A stretch of 64,000 bases of DNA from Ailanthus altissimus. Its lineage: Eukaryota; Streptophyta; Magnoliopsida; Sapindales; Simaroubaceae. The position numbers and the translations under genes are program-made. Under the pieces are notes generated by a model. It worked only from the letters and a program-made list of their open reading frames with translations. It did no database searches and was not told where the DNA came from. The first letter of the stretch is position 1. Each line of letters opens with the position of its first letter. Below are positions 37,340-49,600 of the stretch, piece by piece. The stretch is from contig OX327695.1 of assembly GCA_946807835.1 (NCBI GenBank), forward strand, positions 28,750,501 to 28,814,500, in the 5' to 3' direction.

Positions 37340-37486
37340 ATGAAATTTTCTATCTTAAAGATGAAAAAATGGATCGAAAAAGTCTCGTTTAGTCATGATG
37401 CAATCACATTTTTGCAATGGTTCTTCTTCCGTGAACAATGATTAGTTAAGTTCAAAAGACTAATATATCAACACAGTCAATCAAGA

Positions 37487-38092
37487 ATGTCACCCAGAAG
37501 ATTTCATATCATCTTTCTCTTCCAACGTAAAGGAATGATAATATCTGATCATGAGGTGTATTACTATCTTATCGTCGAAGACTACTTTATGTTTTCATAC
37601 CCCCTTCATCTGTTTCGAGATAACCGCAGAGCAGAAATGAGAGAACTAAAAAGAGTCATTGCAGAAAAAAATCAGATCATCATGTCGGCCGTATGGATAG
37701 ACTTTGAAGATTGTGCCTCTTGGAAAACCACAGATGAAAACTTCTCATACAGACTCCAACAAGCATCCAACATTCATAAACATAGACAAAGTGAACAACA
37801 CCAACACTACCTCCAACAGTACTACCAATACAACCGAACCAGGATTGATCACAAAAACTCTCCTCCCATAATCATCCCATCAGAACCCCATGAGATAGAC
37901 ATACAGATGCATGATATCCCACCTACCCCTCTAGGACTACCAGACTTATCCCTTTCCCTGTACCAAGATGCTCAACCCTCACCTACCGAGTTACAAGTCC
38001 AACAAGAAACAAGACTATTATCCCATGAGTTAGCCCCACAAGAAGCTGAAATTTGTGATGAAAGCGCTGATGACATCAAAATCTTGGAATAA
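37487..38092 (+). pseudogene. Fragment of a pararetroviral open frame upstream of the viral promoter
   Basis: Open for 201 codons; the same frame is interrupted just upstream by a stop but looks coding from about 37360. It is rich in Gln, His and Pro in its second half and ends shortly before the viral promoter. By position it would be the 3' end of the last viral frame. I do not recognise a domain. Confidence 0.4.
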
Positions 38093-38285
38093 TTCATAGA
38101 AGAATATGAAAGCAGACTGACTAAGCATGCCTAGAAACAATTCAATGATGACGGAAGCCCCAATGAGTCCAGCTTCAGATCTTAAGCCATGTGATAAAAG
38201 CAATCCTAAAAAGCGGAGCCTTTATGTTTATAATTATCACGTAGCCCAACATTATGTATCTTTTTACACGTGTCCAGTTAATAAG

Positions 38286-38446
38286 CGGCTTGCGTGCCAC
38301 ATCAAAAGTTTGTCATTTTAAGTTATTTTCCTTGAATGGTGGTCTGCGTGCCACGTCAAAAGTTTGTTTCTTTGTTTGTATCCAGAGTCCCAAGCTATAT
38401 AAAGTCAATCCCTCCTTTTGTACAAACCAGACTTGAATGAAATAAA
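38286..38446 (+). promoter_or_regulatory. Pararetrovirus-like promoter and polyadenylation signal
   Basis: Two copies of a GCGTGCCAC(a/g)TCAAAAG block (about 38290 and 38346), the second containing ACGTCA, the core of as-1-type elements. TATATAAA follows at 38396-38403 and AATAAA at 38441-38446. A TATA box and a poly(A) signal so close together are typical of caulimovirid leader regions, where RNA starts and ends near the same place. Confidence 0.6.
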
Positions 38447-38811
38447 AACCATATTTTCCCTTATCCCATGAGCTTCTAAATCTCCCTCCAGTAGTTCTCC
38501 AAAGTCTCCCTTAATATAAAGAGCATAAAATGAGTTGATCAATTTCTAAGTTTTAAAAGAAACTTACCCAATCAAGTATGCTCTACAGTTACCTTTACTC
38601 AAAGGATCATTTGTATCAAAAAGATTGAATTTAAAAATAAATAAATAAAAGTATTATTTTTAATTCAATTTGTGATTTTCGATTTCAAATCCTGTTCGGG
38701 AGTTGTCACTAAATTATGTAAAAGGCTAGGCCATATAAACCCACTAAGACAAAAGGGCCGCCAAAGATGTTATGCTAGAGCATACCTCATAACATAGTTA
38801 GACTCCTCAGC

Positions 38812-38825
38812 TAGTATCAGAGCCA
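38812..38825 (+). other. tRNA-Met primer-binding site of the pararetrovirus relic
   Basis: TAGTATCAGAGCCA, one mismatch from TGGTATCAGAGCCA, the site where initiator tRNA-Met primes minus-strand synthesis in plant pararetroviruses. It lies about 410 nt after the TATA box and 105 nt before the first viral ATG. Confidence 0.7.
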
Positions 38826-38930
38826 GCATTTTTTTAAGTAGTATATTTGTATTCTATAAGTTTTCACTATATCAACTCATTTTATCTTGATATCTAAGGT
38901 GACTAGAGAGAACAATCATCTTCTATCATT

Positions 38931-39782
38931 ATGGATCCCTCATTATTTGAATAATTCATTCCCCTCCCAGTCATTTCTCCTTCTCCAACTACTCGTACTC
39001 ATTCTTCTTCTCTCCGATCCACCGATTCTTTAAGAATGGACCATCTGTACGAGATCACTTACTTACCAGAGGAAAACAAAGTACCAGTGGCTGACCTTCC
39101 TATAATCAACCCCTACCATGCCTTTCTCAGGCCATAAAAATCTCTTTCTACCTCTCTCAAATAATTGATAACACTAAACCGAATTAAAACCAGAGAATAT
39201 GTACAAGCAACCAAATTTGACCAATACTTTCTCCCTGCTTCAACCGAAGAACAAGTAGTAACCCTCAGGTTTTCTGAGGACCTTCTCCCTCACTGATTAA
39301 AATAAGGCTACACTTATATGCACTTTAATGTTGTTAGATTTGCCTTGACCCTCCATAGCCAAAAAGGGCTTGAAACTGTTCCCCGCATCGCTTTGCTTGA
39401 TGGACGTTTCTCTCGGTACAAAGACGCTTGCATCGACATGATGCAAACAATATTAAATGCAGGCACAATGCTAGTTACTATATACCCCAATTTTTGCATG
39501 CCCCTTACAGATCTCAGCCTGTTTTCAACCCTAAAGGCACATATCCACATTACGGGGGCAGTACCAGAAGGAAACATATATTCAGCCACACTTTACTACC
39601 AAATGGTCTACCGAGTCCAAAATTATGCCCTTGACTTTGAGACACCCCATATCAGTCAAGATGTCATCCTATTCTTTGTAGAATCCAACAAGGTGCCAAC
39701 ATACACCTATGTGCTAAGACAACTCTCCAATGAAGAACTGGTAAAATTCATTCCAGACACATGGATAACCAAGTATGAGTAA
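38931..39782 (+). pseudogene. Movement-protein region of the pararetrovirus relic
   Basis: The frame starting at 38931 runs, with several in-frame stops before 39318, into an open stretch of 154 codons (39318-39782). That stretch has the pattern of the caulimovirid movement protein family: an ALLDGRFSRYKDA block, YPNFCMPLTD, and a YYQMVYRV segment. It is broken and not functional. Confidence 0.7.
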
Positions 39783-41809
39783 AATCATAAACAATCCCAA
39801 CCACTTAAACCATTATAAACAACAAATCACAGTTTCTTCCAAAAACGAAACGGATAAACTGAAATTTATTTTGAAAAATCAGGACCTTCAGCCTCACCTT
39901 TTCCAACCCAATTCACATTTAACCCAGTCAACCACCTACAAGAAACAGTCCATGTTGTCTCTTTTACAGGACAATGGAAACCCATTTACCAATTTAAGAC
40001 AGAAGATGGCCACTGCTACTGAGACCCCTTTTGTAACTGCCAGTCATGTCCAGATGATAGATCGGACGATGAAAACTTTGTCAAAAGACAAAGACAAAGA
40101 TAGAAAAAGAAAAAACAACACTCTCAGTGTACCCTTGAGAAAAGATATCATAATGGCAATCTAGATGTCAGGCTGCTAGGACAACCATCTGAAAAATTTG
40201 ACTATTATGTCACTTACTTTGTCCCACAACACAATCCTCTCCTAACATGTAAACCACACAAAAGACACATACAACCACCACCGACATGCAAACCGAAACA
40301 CCAATCACCAAAACTCTTAAACCCTATTCCACAAATCTGTATGTTCTCGCCTACAGACTTTCCTCTATTAACCCCTCAACACAACTCTGAAGAAAACATT
40401 GTCCAACAATAGAAGGTAAAATAGCCAAACACTAGACGAGCAGACGATAATTTTGAACAGACAAGTCCTACAGATGCAGTGCTCAACTGGTAGTCACAGA
40501 ATGCTGTGGCCCAAAATAACGCTCTTAAAAGGATTGGAGAATCTCAGGTAAGAATAGAAGCCAAAATTGACAACGGCTTCATAATCCATCAGATGTTGAT
40601 AGACAAGCTTAAACTTGAGATTAAAGTGCTACACGAACATGTGCTAGATCTAGTTCAACATGGTCTTCCCTTCCAAGAGCAGGAAAAAAAATTCAATCAT
40701 TTGAAAACCCAACTACGAAGCCTTGAACAAGACATTTTTCAGCCGTGGCGACCGATAGATACCTTGCCCAAGGCATCCAACCCCTACCATGTGCCAAACC
40801 CCATTCTATCTTTGGTGACAGTTCTACACTTATCCCAAAAAAGATGGACAAATAGAAAAAGCCTGCCTCCGAGCCATCAACTACATTCACGACTTCAGTC
40901 TCGGATACTATCACAGAACTCATCTTTAAAAAATTACCAACCCCACCACCAGAATTCTACCGGAACCCGAACCTTACGACATTTATTTTTCCTTCAACTA
41001 CTATGAATTAGCTATTCACCCTCACCAAGAAGCCAAAACCACAAACAACCACAGAACCTGAATCCATCTCTGGGTCAACGCCATAGTCAACGGCCTCCTT
41101 AATTCTACCTTAATACACGAACACTATGCCCCTAGACCCACAGGCATCAAGACCACAAACAGAAGTTCATGAACCAAATTCCTCTATGGATGAGGCAGAG
41201 ACTCCCTTGCGGAGACGAGTTCAATCATCGCGACCAGACAACACAAAAAAAAAATACTGGCTAACTCTCGATGACATTAGCCCTCATAAATGGGTTGATC
41301 GTATTTTCGAATTCCAAACATGGTGCTTAGCTGAACAACAAAAAGCTGGGACTACCATCCATGAAGTTATCCAAAAGGTCATTGCCCGATTTCAAGGAAT
41401 ATTAAAATATTGGTACCTCCATCTGGGAGAATATAGATAACGTATGCTACAACAAAATGATTCAATCGAATAATTCATTGGCATTTTATTTAATGAATTT
41501 GTCGGAGAAGAAGGCCAGATAACAGAGAAAGCTCGCGAAGAATTCTTTAAGATGAAGTGCTGTTCGTATAAACAAAAAGATCTTGAATTACATTTTAAAA
41601 AAGCTACAACGAGATACTACATTCTGGGAATTGATGACCCTAATTTGAAACAAGCTTATCTTAATTTAGTCCCAAAACTATTGGGACAAGAGGCTCTAAG
41701 AATTATTGATTCAAAGAACAAAAATCTACAGAATTCCTCCGTAGGGGTAATCCAACAGGCAATCTTATCAGCCCTAGATAAGTTATGTGCATGCCATAAT
41801 TTTTTTTAA
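39783..41809 (+). pseudogene. Coiled-coil and coat-protein-like region of the pararetrovirus relic
   Basis: Several fragments in different frames. 40506-40750 codes for a heptad-like coiled coil (EAKIDNGFIIHQMLIDKLK). 41230-41440 and 41552-41809 resemble the caulimovirid coat region (LDDISPHKWVDRI; QAYLNLVPKLLGQEA). Stops and frameshifts separate them. Confidence 0.55.
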
Positions 41810-41989
41810 AGATTTTGATCTCACGGGCAAAAGAATTCAAAAGGCTTTTGTAATGGCGTGATTTACAGATTAAATGTCCAAGAAAAGAGTGCTCTTGCAG
41901 GACTTAGAAAAAGCACTATCACTGAAAGTTTAAAATTCGGCAACCATTCTCCTGGCCACCCAAAACCAAGAAGAGATTCTTTAGAAGAA

Positions 41990-42663
41990 AATTAGTTTTT
42001 TCGAAGAAAAAGAACATGTGTTTTATTTGTGGGCAAAAAGGACATTTTGTAAAATAGTGTCCTGAGAAAGACAAAAGAAAAAAGATGCTATTGGCCATTA
42101 GCGCCATTGCAAAAGACGATCCCATCAATTCAGACCTCGAATCACTTTTGTCTGAACAAAGCTGTGAGGACAGTGACACTATCCTTGTTTACTCAGAGTC
42201 CGAATTAAAATCCACTTCAAGCTCTATCTCAGAGTCACTAAAAATTCAAACAGAACCATCACAATCGCCTATACCATCCAAGCCACAGCACATAATATCC
42301 GTCCCGATGCTAGAACTCCAATTATACCCATCCAAATACAGCAAGCCAATCAAAGTAATCGGACTACTTGACACTAACGTTGCAGCGTCAATCCTTAACC
42401 CAATCATTCTCCCTGAGTCCTACTGGAAACCCTATTATCAAATCTTTTGAGCAGCCAATGATGAATTATATTACTGTATCCATGATCAGTAAGATAATTT
42501 ATCTACAGTTCTTCCCAAACCTCAAAATCCGCCATAAATTATTAGGTTTGGACCTCCCAAAAAAAGACATAATCATAGGCTTTGATTTGATCCAAAAACT
42601 CTTAGAAAAGAAAATTTTTACCAAAGCCAATGGATTAAAATTTAAAACCCATTCTTTATTGTG
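41990..42663 (+). pseudogene. CCHC zinc knuckle and aspartic protease region of the pararetrovirus relic
   Basis: A CFICGQKGHFVK block followed by a stop and CPEK gives a broken C-x2-C-x4-H-x4-C knuckle (about 42018-42060). Downstream, LLDTNVAASI stands where pepsin-like retroviral proteases have DTG, and DIIIGFDLI follows, as usual before the transition to reverse transcriptase. The catalytic Gly is changed to Asn. Sequence resembling the polymerase is not found after 42663. Confidence 0.65.
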
Positions 42664-42949
42664 ATCAACCATTCTAAACTATTTTTCCAAAACCTCTCAA
42701 AATGGTGTCTTTGAACAAATCAAAACCCATTCTACGTCAAATAATTACTCTGAATTCCTCCTTAAATATCCCCACCTACTGTGAAAAAATCAAGAATATT
42801 TTATCTAACTATTTTTTCACATAAATAAAAATTTATAAAATACAAACAAAACACTTAAAAAAGTGCAAAATGACCGTAAAGGGTGTTATGTCAAAACATA
42901 TTTCATAACATAGTTAGACTCCTCAACTAATATTAAAGTCCGCACTCAT

Positions 42950-43149
42950 GATTTTACTTTTATTTAAATTGTTACTTTTTTTATTTAATTTAAAAAATAA
43001 AAATTATTTTTAAAATTTTATCACATAAACAATTAAAATATTTTAAAAAATAAAAATTAATTAAAAAATAATTAACAGTATAATTAAAATTAAAATTATC
43101 ACTAAATTATAATTTTTTCCAACTTAAGGAGAAACAGTGTTAATATCCC
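42950..43149. mobile_element. Long-TIR MITE, family copy iii, truncated at its left end
   Basis: The right arm (about 43070-43149, ending AACAGTGTTAATATCCC) matches the family and the element upstream of PLD copy 1. The outer part of the left arm is missing and is replaced by the end of the pararetrovirus segment. Confidence 0.55.
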
Positions 43150-43155
43150 ACGTGG
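43148..43155 (+). promoter_or_regulatory. G-box upstream of PLD copy 2
   Basis: CCACGTGG, a perfect palindromic G-box/ABRE-type core bound by bZIP and bHLH factors, about 450 bp before the start codon and right at the edge of the MITE. The aligned place upstream of PLD copy 1 (about 25948-25956) has no ACGT core. Confidence 0.55.
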
Positions 43156-43443
43156 TAACGACCATTTGCCCACTGCCGCTGACGATCTAATTGTGTCATT
43201 CAACATTTTTGTCTTCATCCATCAACCTTTCGATTTCCAAAAGAAGAAAAAGAAACACTATCCAATTGTCATTCCAGCAGCGTTCGCTGTCAGAAAATTA
43301 TTTTAATACAATCGTTTCATTCTCTCTCTGGAGAAGAAAAAAGAAAATCGTTAAAAAAATTATATATATATATATATTAAAATAATTACCTTTGCGATAA
43401 AAATAACATCGCGCCGCACGAGGCCCCGAACTCTCTGCTACAA

Positions 43444-43517
43444 GTAAGCTTACGTACAAAACACGTTCTTCACTTCCTTCTTGATCTTCTCCTCAATTAT
43501 TATGTTTCTGTTTACAG
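43444..43517 (+). other. Probable 5' UTR intron of PLD copy 2
   Basis: A GTAAGC donor after CTACAA and a TTTACAG acceptor, matching the arrangement before PLD copy 1. Inference. Confidence 0.45.
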
Positions 43518-43600
43518 TTGGTAAAATTCCTTCTCCTGTCTCCTGTCCGGTTCCGTACATTTAGTGCTTCATTTTTTTTAAAAAAAATCGATCCGGTTAC

Positions 43601-46600
43601 ATGGCGGCGGCCGAGGACCAAGGCGAGGTCATCTACCTTCACGGTGACCTCGACTTGAAAATCATTCGAGCGCGTCAGTTGCCTAACATGGACGTCGTGT
43701 CCGAGAGCTTCCGCCGTTGCTTCACAGCCTGTGATGCTTGCAGAACCCCGTCACAGACACACGTTTCCGAAGACGACGGGGAAGGGGACGAGGGCGGGGG
43801 AAGGGGGCATAAAATCCTCCACAAGAAGATTATCACCAGCGACCCTTACGTCACCGTCGTGGTGCCGCAAGCCACCGTGGCCAGGACACGTGTCGTCAAA
43901 AACTCGCAAACCCCTGTCTGGAACGAGCGCTTTGCCATTCCCTTAGCTCACCCGCTAGCCAACCTCGAGTTCCAGGTCAAGGACAACGACCTCTTCGGCG
44001 CCGAGCTCATCGGCACCGCCAAAATCTCGGCTCAAGAAGTCGCCACCGGCAAGCTCATGTCGGGATGGTTCGAGATTCTCAACTCCTCCGGGAAGCCGCC
44101 TAAGCCGGAAGCGGCGTTGAAGCTGGAGCTTAAATTCACGCCGTGCGAGAAGAATCCGGTATACCGCCGCGGCGTTGCAGGGGATCCCGAGCAGGGAGGG
44201 GTTAAGAATACGTACTTCCCGTTGAGAAAAGGGAATCATGTGACGCTGTACCAGGATGCTCACGTGACAGAGGGTTTGTTGCCTAAGATTCCACTGGATG
44301 ATGGGAAGGTTTATGAAGCCGGGACTTGTTGGGAGGATATTTGTCACGCGATTTTGGAGGCTCACCATTTGATTTATATCGTTGGCTGGTCGGTTTTTCA
44401 TAAGGTTAAGCTTATCAGAGAGCCGACGAGGTCCAGGCCGCTGCCACGTGGCGGTGTTTTGACACTCGGCGAGTTGCTCAAGTACAAATCGGAGGAAGGT
44501 GTTAGAGTTCTGCTGTTGGTTTGGGATGATAAGACATCGCACGACAAATTTGGCATCAAAACGGTGAGGATCGTTGCCAGCATTTTGCTCTTTGGTATGA
44601 AATTAGAAGTTGAAAATGAAGCAAACACGAATTGTGATATAAGTAGTTCGGAAAGGGCCATTATTTAATTGAAATGCGTGTTTGTTTGTTATTTGTTTAT
44701 ATAAAAAAAAGTAGTAGCAAGAACATAACTAGGAGTATAATATAAATTTTTATTGACTAATTGAGGAGGTATATTTGGAGCTATAATAATATGAGGTGCG
44801 ATTGGGTGGTGCAGGCTGGATTAATGGTGACGCATGACGAAGAGACTAAGAAGTTTTTCAAGCATTCATCTGTCAATTGTGTGCTGGCGCCTCGTTATGC
44901 CAGTAGCAAGCTTAGCATCATGAAACAACAGGCACGTTTTATTTCACAGTTTAGTAACTCATTGCTTGTGTAGTTAGACAACTCAATTATTTGCGACTTT
45001 TATAAGTGCTTCTTCCTCGTCGAAATGAAATCTTGATGAAATTTGCTTGTATGATGGTTTTGCCCAGGTTGTTGGAACTGTCTTTACGCACCATCAAAAA
45101 TGTGTTCTTGTAGACACACTAGCATCGGGTAATAATCGAAAGATAACTGCATTTATAGGAGGTATTGATCTTTGTGATGGTCGCTATGATACCCCTGAGC
45201 ACCGTCTGTTTCGCGATCTTAACACTGTCTTCAAGGATGATTTTCATAATCCTACTTATCCTGTGAGTGACTGGGCAAAACTTGTGTTCCTGTTTGACTT
45301 GATCATTTCACATGGAGCACATTGGTGTCTGTTTCCTTATGAATATAATTGCTACTGTTGAATTTCAATTATATTTCTCTTTGTTACTACACATGGGCAG
45401 GGTCATCTTTTTTTTATTTATTATTCTCCATGCGTGACTTCTACCATGTATCACGTCTCGAATTTCTTAATATAAATGTTTTCTTAACTTTGAAGCTGCC
45501 TAATGTCAATCTGCTTGGGATTTTTTCACGCTTGACAATATGGATCTGTTTAGATCAGTATGCTCGATCTTTGTGCTATACACTTTATTCATTTCTTCTT
45601 TACATTTTTTCTTTTGTTTTTTTTTGGTGGCTATGATATCAGGTCGGAACCAAGGCTCCAAGGCAACCATGGCATGACTTGCACTGTAGGATAGAAGGGC
45701 CTGCTGCATATGATGTTCTTGTAAACTTTGAGCAGCGTTGGAGGAAAGCAACCAAGTTTAAAGAGTTAAGTCTAAAGTTCAAAAAGGTTTCTCATTGGCG
45801 TGATGATTCTCTGATTAAAATAGGGCGCATCTCATGGATACTAAGTCCTGAGTTATCTGTTTCAAAGGATGGAACCACAATAGTTCCAACAGACGACCAT
45901 GTAGATGTAGTACGGGTTTCGAGGGAAGATAATCCTGAAAACTGGCATGTTCAGGTCATATAATGCAACTCATAAATTAATTGGAATTTTATTTTTTTAG
46001 TTTCAGATTCTCATTTCATTATATATTAGTGAGATATTTTGTTTTTTCTTTTTCACAGATTTTCCGTTCCATTGACTCAGGATCACTGAAAGGCTTTCCA
46101 AAGTCTATTCAGGAGGTTCATGCCAAGGTTTATATATGAACTACTCTTCCTCTACAAATTCTTAGATAGAAAATCTCTCATGTTTTGGTCAAAGCTGATT
46201 ATACTTCAAGATTATGACCAACACTTGTTTTCTAGTTCGCAACTTAGTTTATTTCAGTCAATAGCTTGCATAACCATCTGCATTCTTCTCTTGCAGAGCC
46301 TTATCTGTGCCAAAGATGTGGTCATAGACAAGAGCATTCAAACAGCATACATACAAGCAATTAGATCAGCTCAGCATTACATTTATATCGAAAATCAGTA
46401 TTTTATTGGATCATCTTATGCATGGCCATTGTATAAAAATGCAGGTAAAAATCATCTTCATCACATCACAGTTTCAATCATTTCTGTTTGTACAATAATT
46501 TTCCAATTGCTGCAACCAAAGATTTTAGGGATTCACCAGTATACAACCAAGATTTCAAGTCTTGTATTAGACCTTTTCTTCTTTGACGTGGAGATCAAGT

Positions 46601-49600
46601 ACATTGTTTTTTTTTTGTACTTGCCTTTAGTTATGCCATGTGCAACTTTGTCTTTGCATATCTTTTAATGCCTTACAATAGTTAGTTTTGATTTTCCCTA
46701 CTTTTTGAGCTGTTTATGTTCTTATACTTAATCCTAGCTGATTGGCTGCAAATAAAATTTTCTAGTTTCCTTAATACACCTTCCACTATTATTATTCTAA
46801 TGAACAATGAGAAGGTATTTTATTTTAGTTTCCCTAAAATTTTCTGAAGTTATTTTGTTCTGTTATGAGCAGGAGCTGACAATCTTATCCCCATGGAGTT
46901 GGCTTTAAAGATTGCTAGCAAAATTAGAGCCAATGAGAGATTTGCGGTGTATGTCGTCATACCTATGTGGCCTGAGGGTGATCCAAAAACTAATACCGTG
47001 CAAGAAATTCTGTTTTGGCAGGTTTTGTTGTCTATACTTCTTACTCTTTATGAATTGGAAACATCATGTTTATAACAAACTGAATGGCTTGTTGATACCT
47101 TGTAAAAGAACACAAAATGAAAATGCCAAATGACTTGTGGAAATATACAACTGACAATGCTGCAAACCAATAAGGTTTTCAAAATCTTGGTAATTATTTG
47201 TAAAGGGTCAAGAGTTTGTTTCCATCCTTTCTCTTTGCAAATATAAAATGAGTTTTGGTTCATGGATTGGCTATTACTGTTGGACATCAATGGTATTAGA
47301 TGGTAACCTGTTGAGGAAATTCTGAGGGACATGGTTTTGCTTTAACTTCGCTGTTGATGTACCGGTGACATAATCACAATGAGAAGCATGGTATCATTTT
47401 CTCTAGTTACCAATTGAAGTACAAATGGACTTCGTTAGTAGCTTTTATTTTATTTTTTAAAAAATTTCTGTTTTATTGCATTAAATATAAACCAAAGACT
47501 CTAGTGTGAGTGGTGTTCGAGCTCTAGACCTCTAGTTTCAAAACAAGAGGCTTTACCACTTAACTTAGTAATATCCATAAACTTTGTTAGTGGATTGATT
47601 GTTATATTTTCTTGTATTGCTGCATGACTGAGTTGTATTCTGTGTAATGATTGGTTATAAATTTGAGTTTATTTTTGCTAGGGAAGTAGGATGAACATAA
47701 TTTACTTCTATGCCTTCATGTTTTGTCTTAAAATGTTATCATATTTTTTTGTCAAGAAATGCATATAAACATTGCAACTATCATAGTAGGGATTTTTTTT
47801 TCTCCAATTTGTACATATTTGCACTTTGCAGAGCCAGACAATGCAGATGATGTACAATGTCGTTGCAAGGGAATTGAAAGAAATGCATGTGGATGCAGAT
47901 CCTCAAGATTACCTCAATTTCTATTGCCTTGGTAATCGAGAAAAACTTCCCAGGGATGTGTTGACCACTGATGGTGATAAGGTATTTACGTATGAGAATT
48001 TCCTTTTATGCTTTTCTTAAGCTTATTAACTATTTCCTAGTTAATACTATCAATCGTTCTTTATAGCGCCAGAATCTATTAGTTGGATGTTCAGAATGAT
48101 GATAAAACAATTTCATGATTTCTAAGTTAATTGTTAATTTGAAGTAGCTTGCCAATTATTTTGCATCTAAGAATTTGTCTAAATCAATCCAACACTTATG
48201 TTACTACTAGAGAAATTGGGAAACGTTTGGTATATTTCACACCATTACAATACAAAGTAGCCTGTCCTTTATAGGCTGATACAATGAGGACAAAATCAAG
48301 AGAAAATCAAGAGAAGTAAGGTAATACAATCATATCCAAAAATAAAGACTAAACTATGTCAACCTTCTAATAATAATACCCCACCTAAATTTGCCTGTAA
48401 TTAGTACCAAATCAGATAGCTATCACTATCATTAAATATCCTACAATCACATAAAATTACACATTTTCCAACACTCCCCGTCAAGTTGGGAGTAAATATT
48501 TTTCATCCCCAACTTGCAAACAATTCTTTGAAATGCAAGACCAACTAACCCTTTGTCAACACATTGGCCAATTGTTCTTCTGTTGAGACATATAGCATGC
48601 AAATAAGCCCACTGTATAGTTTTTCCTTTATGAAGTGTCGATCAACTTTCACATGTTTGGTGCAATCATGTTGTACCAAATTATGTGCATGTTAATGGCT
48701 GACTTGTTATCACATAGCTTCATTGGCTTCTTAACTGAAACTCTTAAGATCCTTCAAGATTACATCCAACCATAATAACTCACATATTCCCAAGACTTGG
48801 CATGAAACACAGCTTCCGCGCTTGACCTTGCAACTATTGATTACTTTTTGCTCCTCCATGTAACAAGATTCCCACTCAGAAAGGCACAATAACCTGAAGT
48901 TGACCTCCTATCTGATATTGAACTGGCATAGTCCAAATCTGTGTAGACTTCTAGGCTCACATCTGATCCCCTTTTGAACAATAAACCTTAACCTGGACTC
49001 GACTTAAGATATTGTAGGATTTTATATATTGCTTGGAGGTGTACTTCCTTTTGAATTGTGCATGAATTGACTCGTAACATTAACTGCATTGGCGATGTCA
49101 GGTCTGGTATGAGACAAATAAATTAGTCTTCCAACCAGTCTTTGATACATTCCTTTGTCCACTGGCTCATCATCAACTGCTTCTCCCACTTTATATTTCG
49201 GTTTAATAGGAGTCTACATGAGTCCGCAACCTATCTTTTCTGTTTCCTACAAGAAATCAATCATATTTTTGTTGTGAGACAAATATTCGTTCCTTGGAGT
49301 GAGCAACTTCAATTCCCAGGAAGTATTTTAGCTTGCTCAAGTCCTTTCTTTCAATTTTTTTAACCAGCTTAGCTTTGAGGACTCTCATTTTTGTCTAATT
49401 GTTGCCAGTGACAATAATGTCATCCACATACGCAATTGGAGCTTTAACTCCCCCTAAAGAGGAGTGCTTTATAAACAGAGTATGATCGCCCTGGCTTGTT
49501 TGTAATCCATTGCCAACATTGCTCTTGCAAACCTTCTGAACCAAGCTTTGGGAGATTACTTCAACTCGTACAATGCTTTCCTTAATATGCAGACCATATT

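Larger units (their letters stand above)
37340..42950 (+). mobile_element. Endogenous caulimovirid-like (pararetrovirus) segment, decayed
   Basis: A plus-strand relic between the PLD genes. In order: a fragment of an open frame of unknown identity (about 37480-38092), a compact promoter with polyadenylation signal (38286-38446), a tRNA-Met primer site (38812-38825), then fragments of movement protein, a coiled-coil region, a coat-like region, a CCHC zinc knuckle and an aspartic protease. Reverse transcriptase and RNase H are not present. Many stop codons and frameshifts show it is dead. A 22-nt identical block at 38788-38809 and 42904-42925, followed by a second, worn primer-site region, indicates that the insert spans more than one point of a circular genome. 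Genus not determined; petuvirus- or florendovirus-like is only a guess. Confidence 0.75.
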
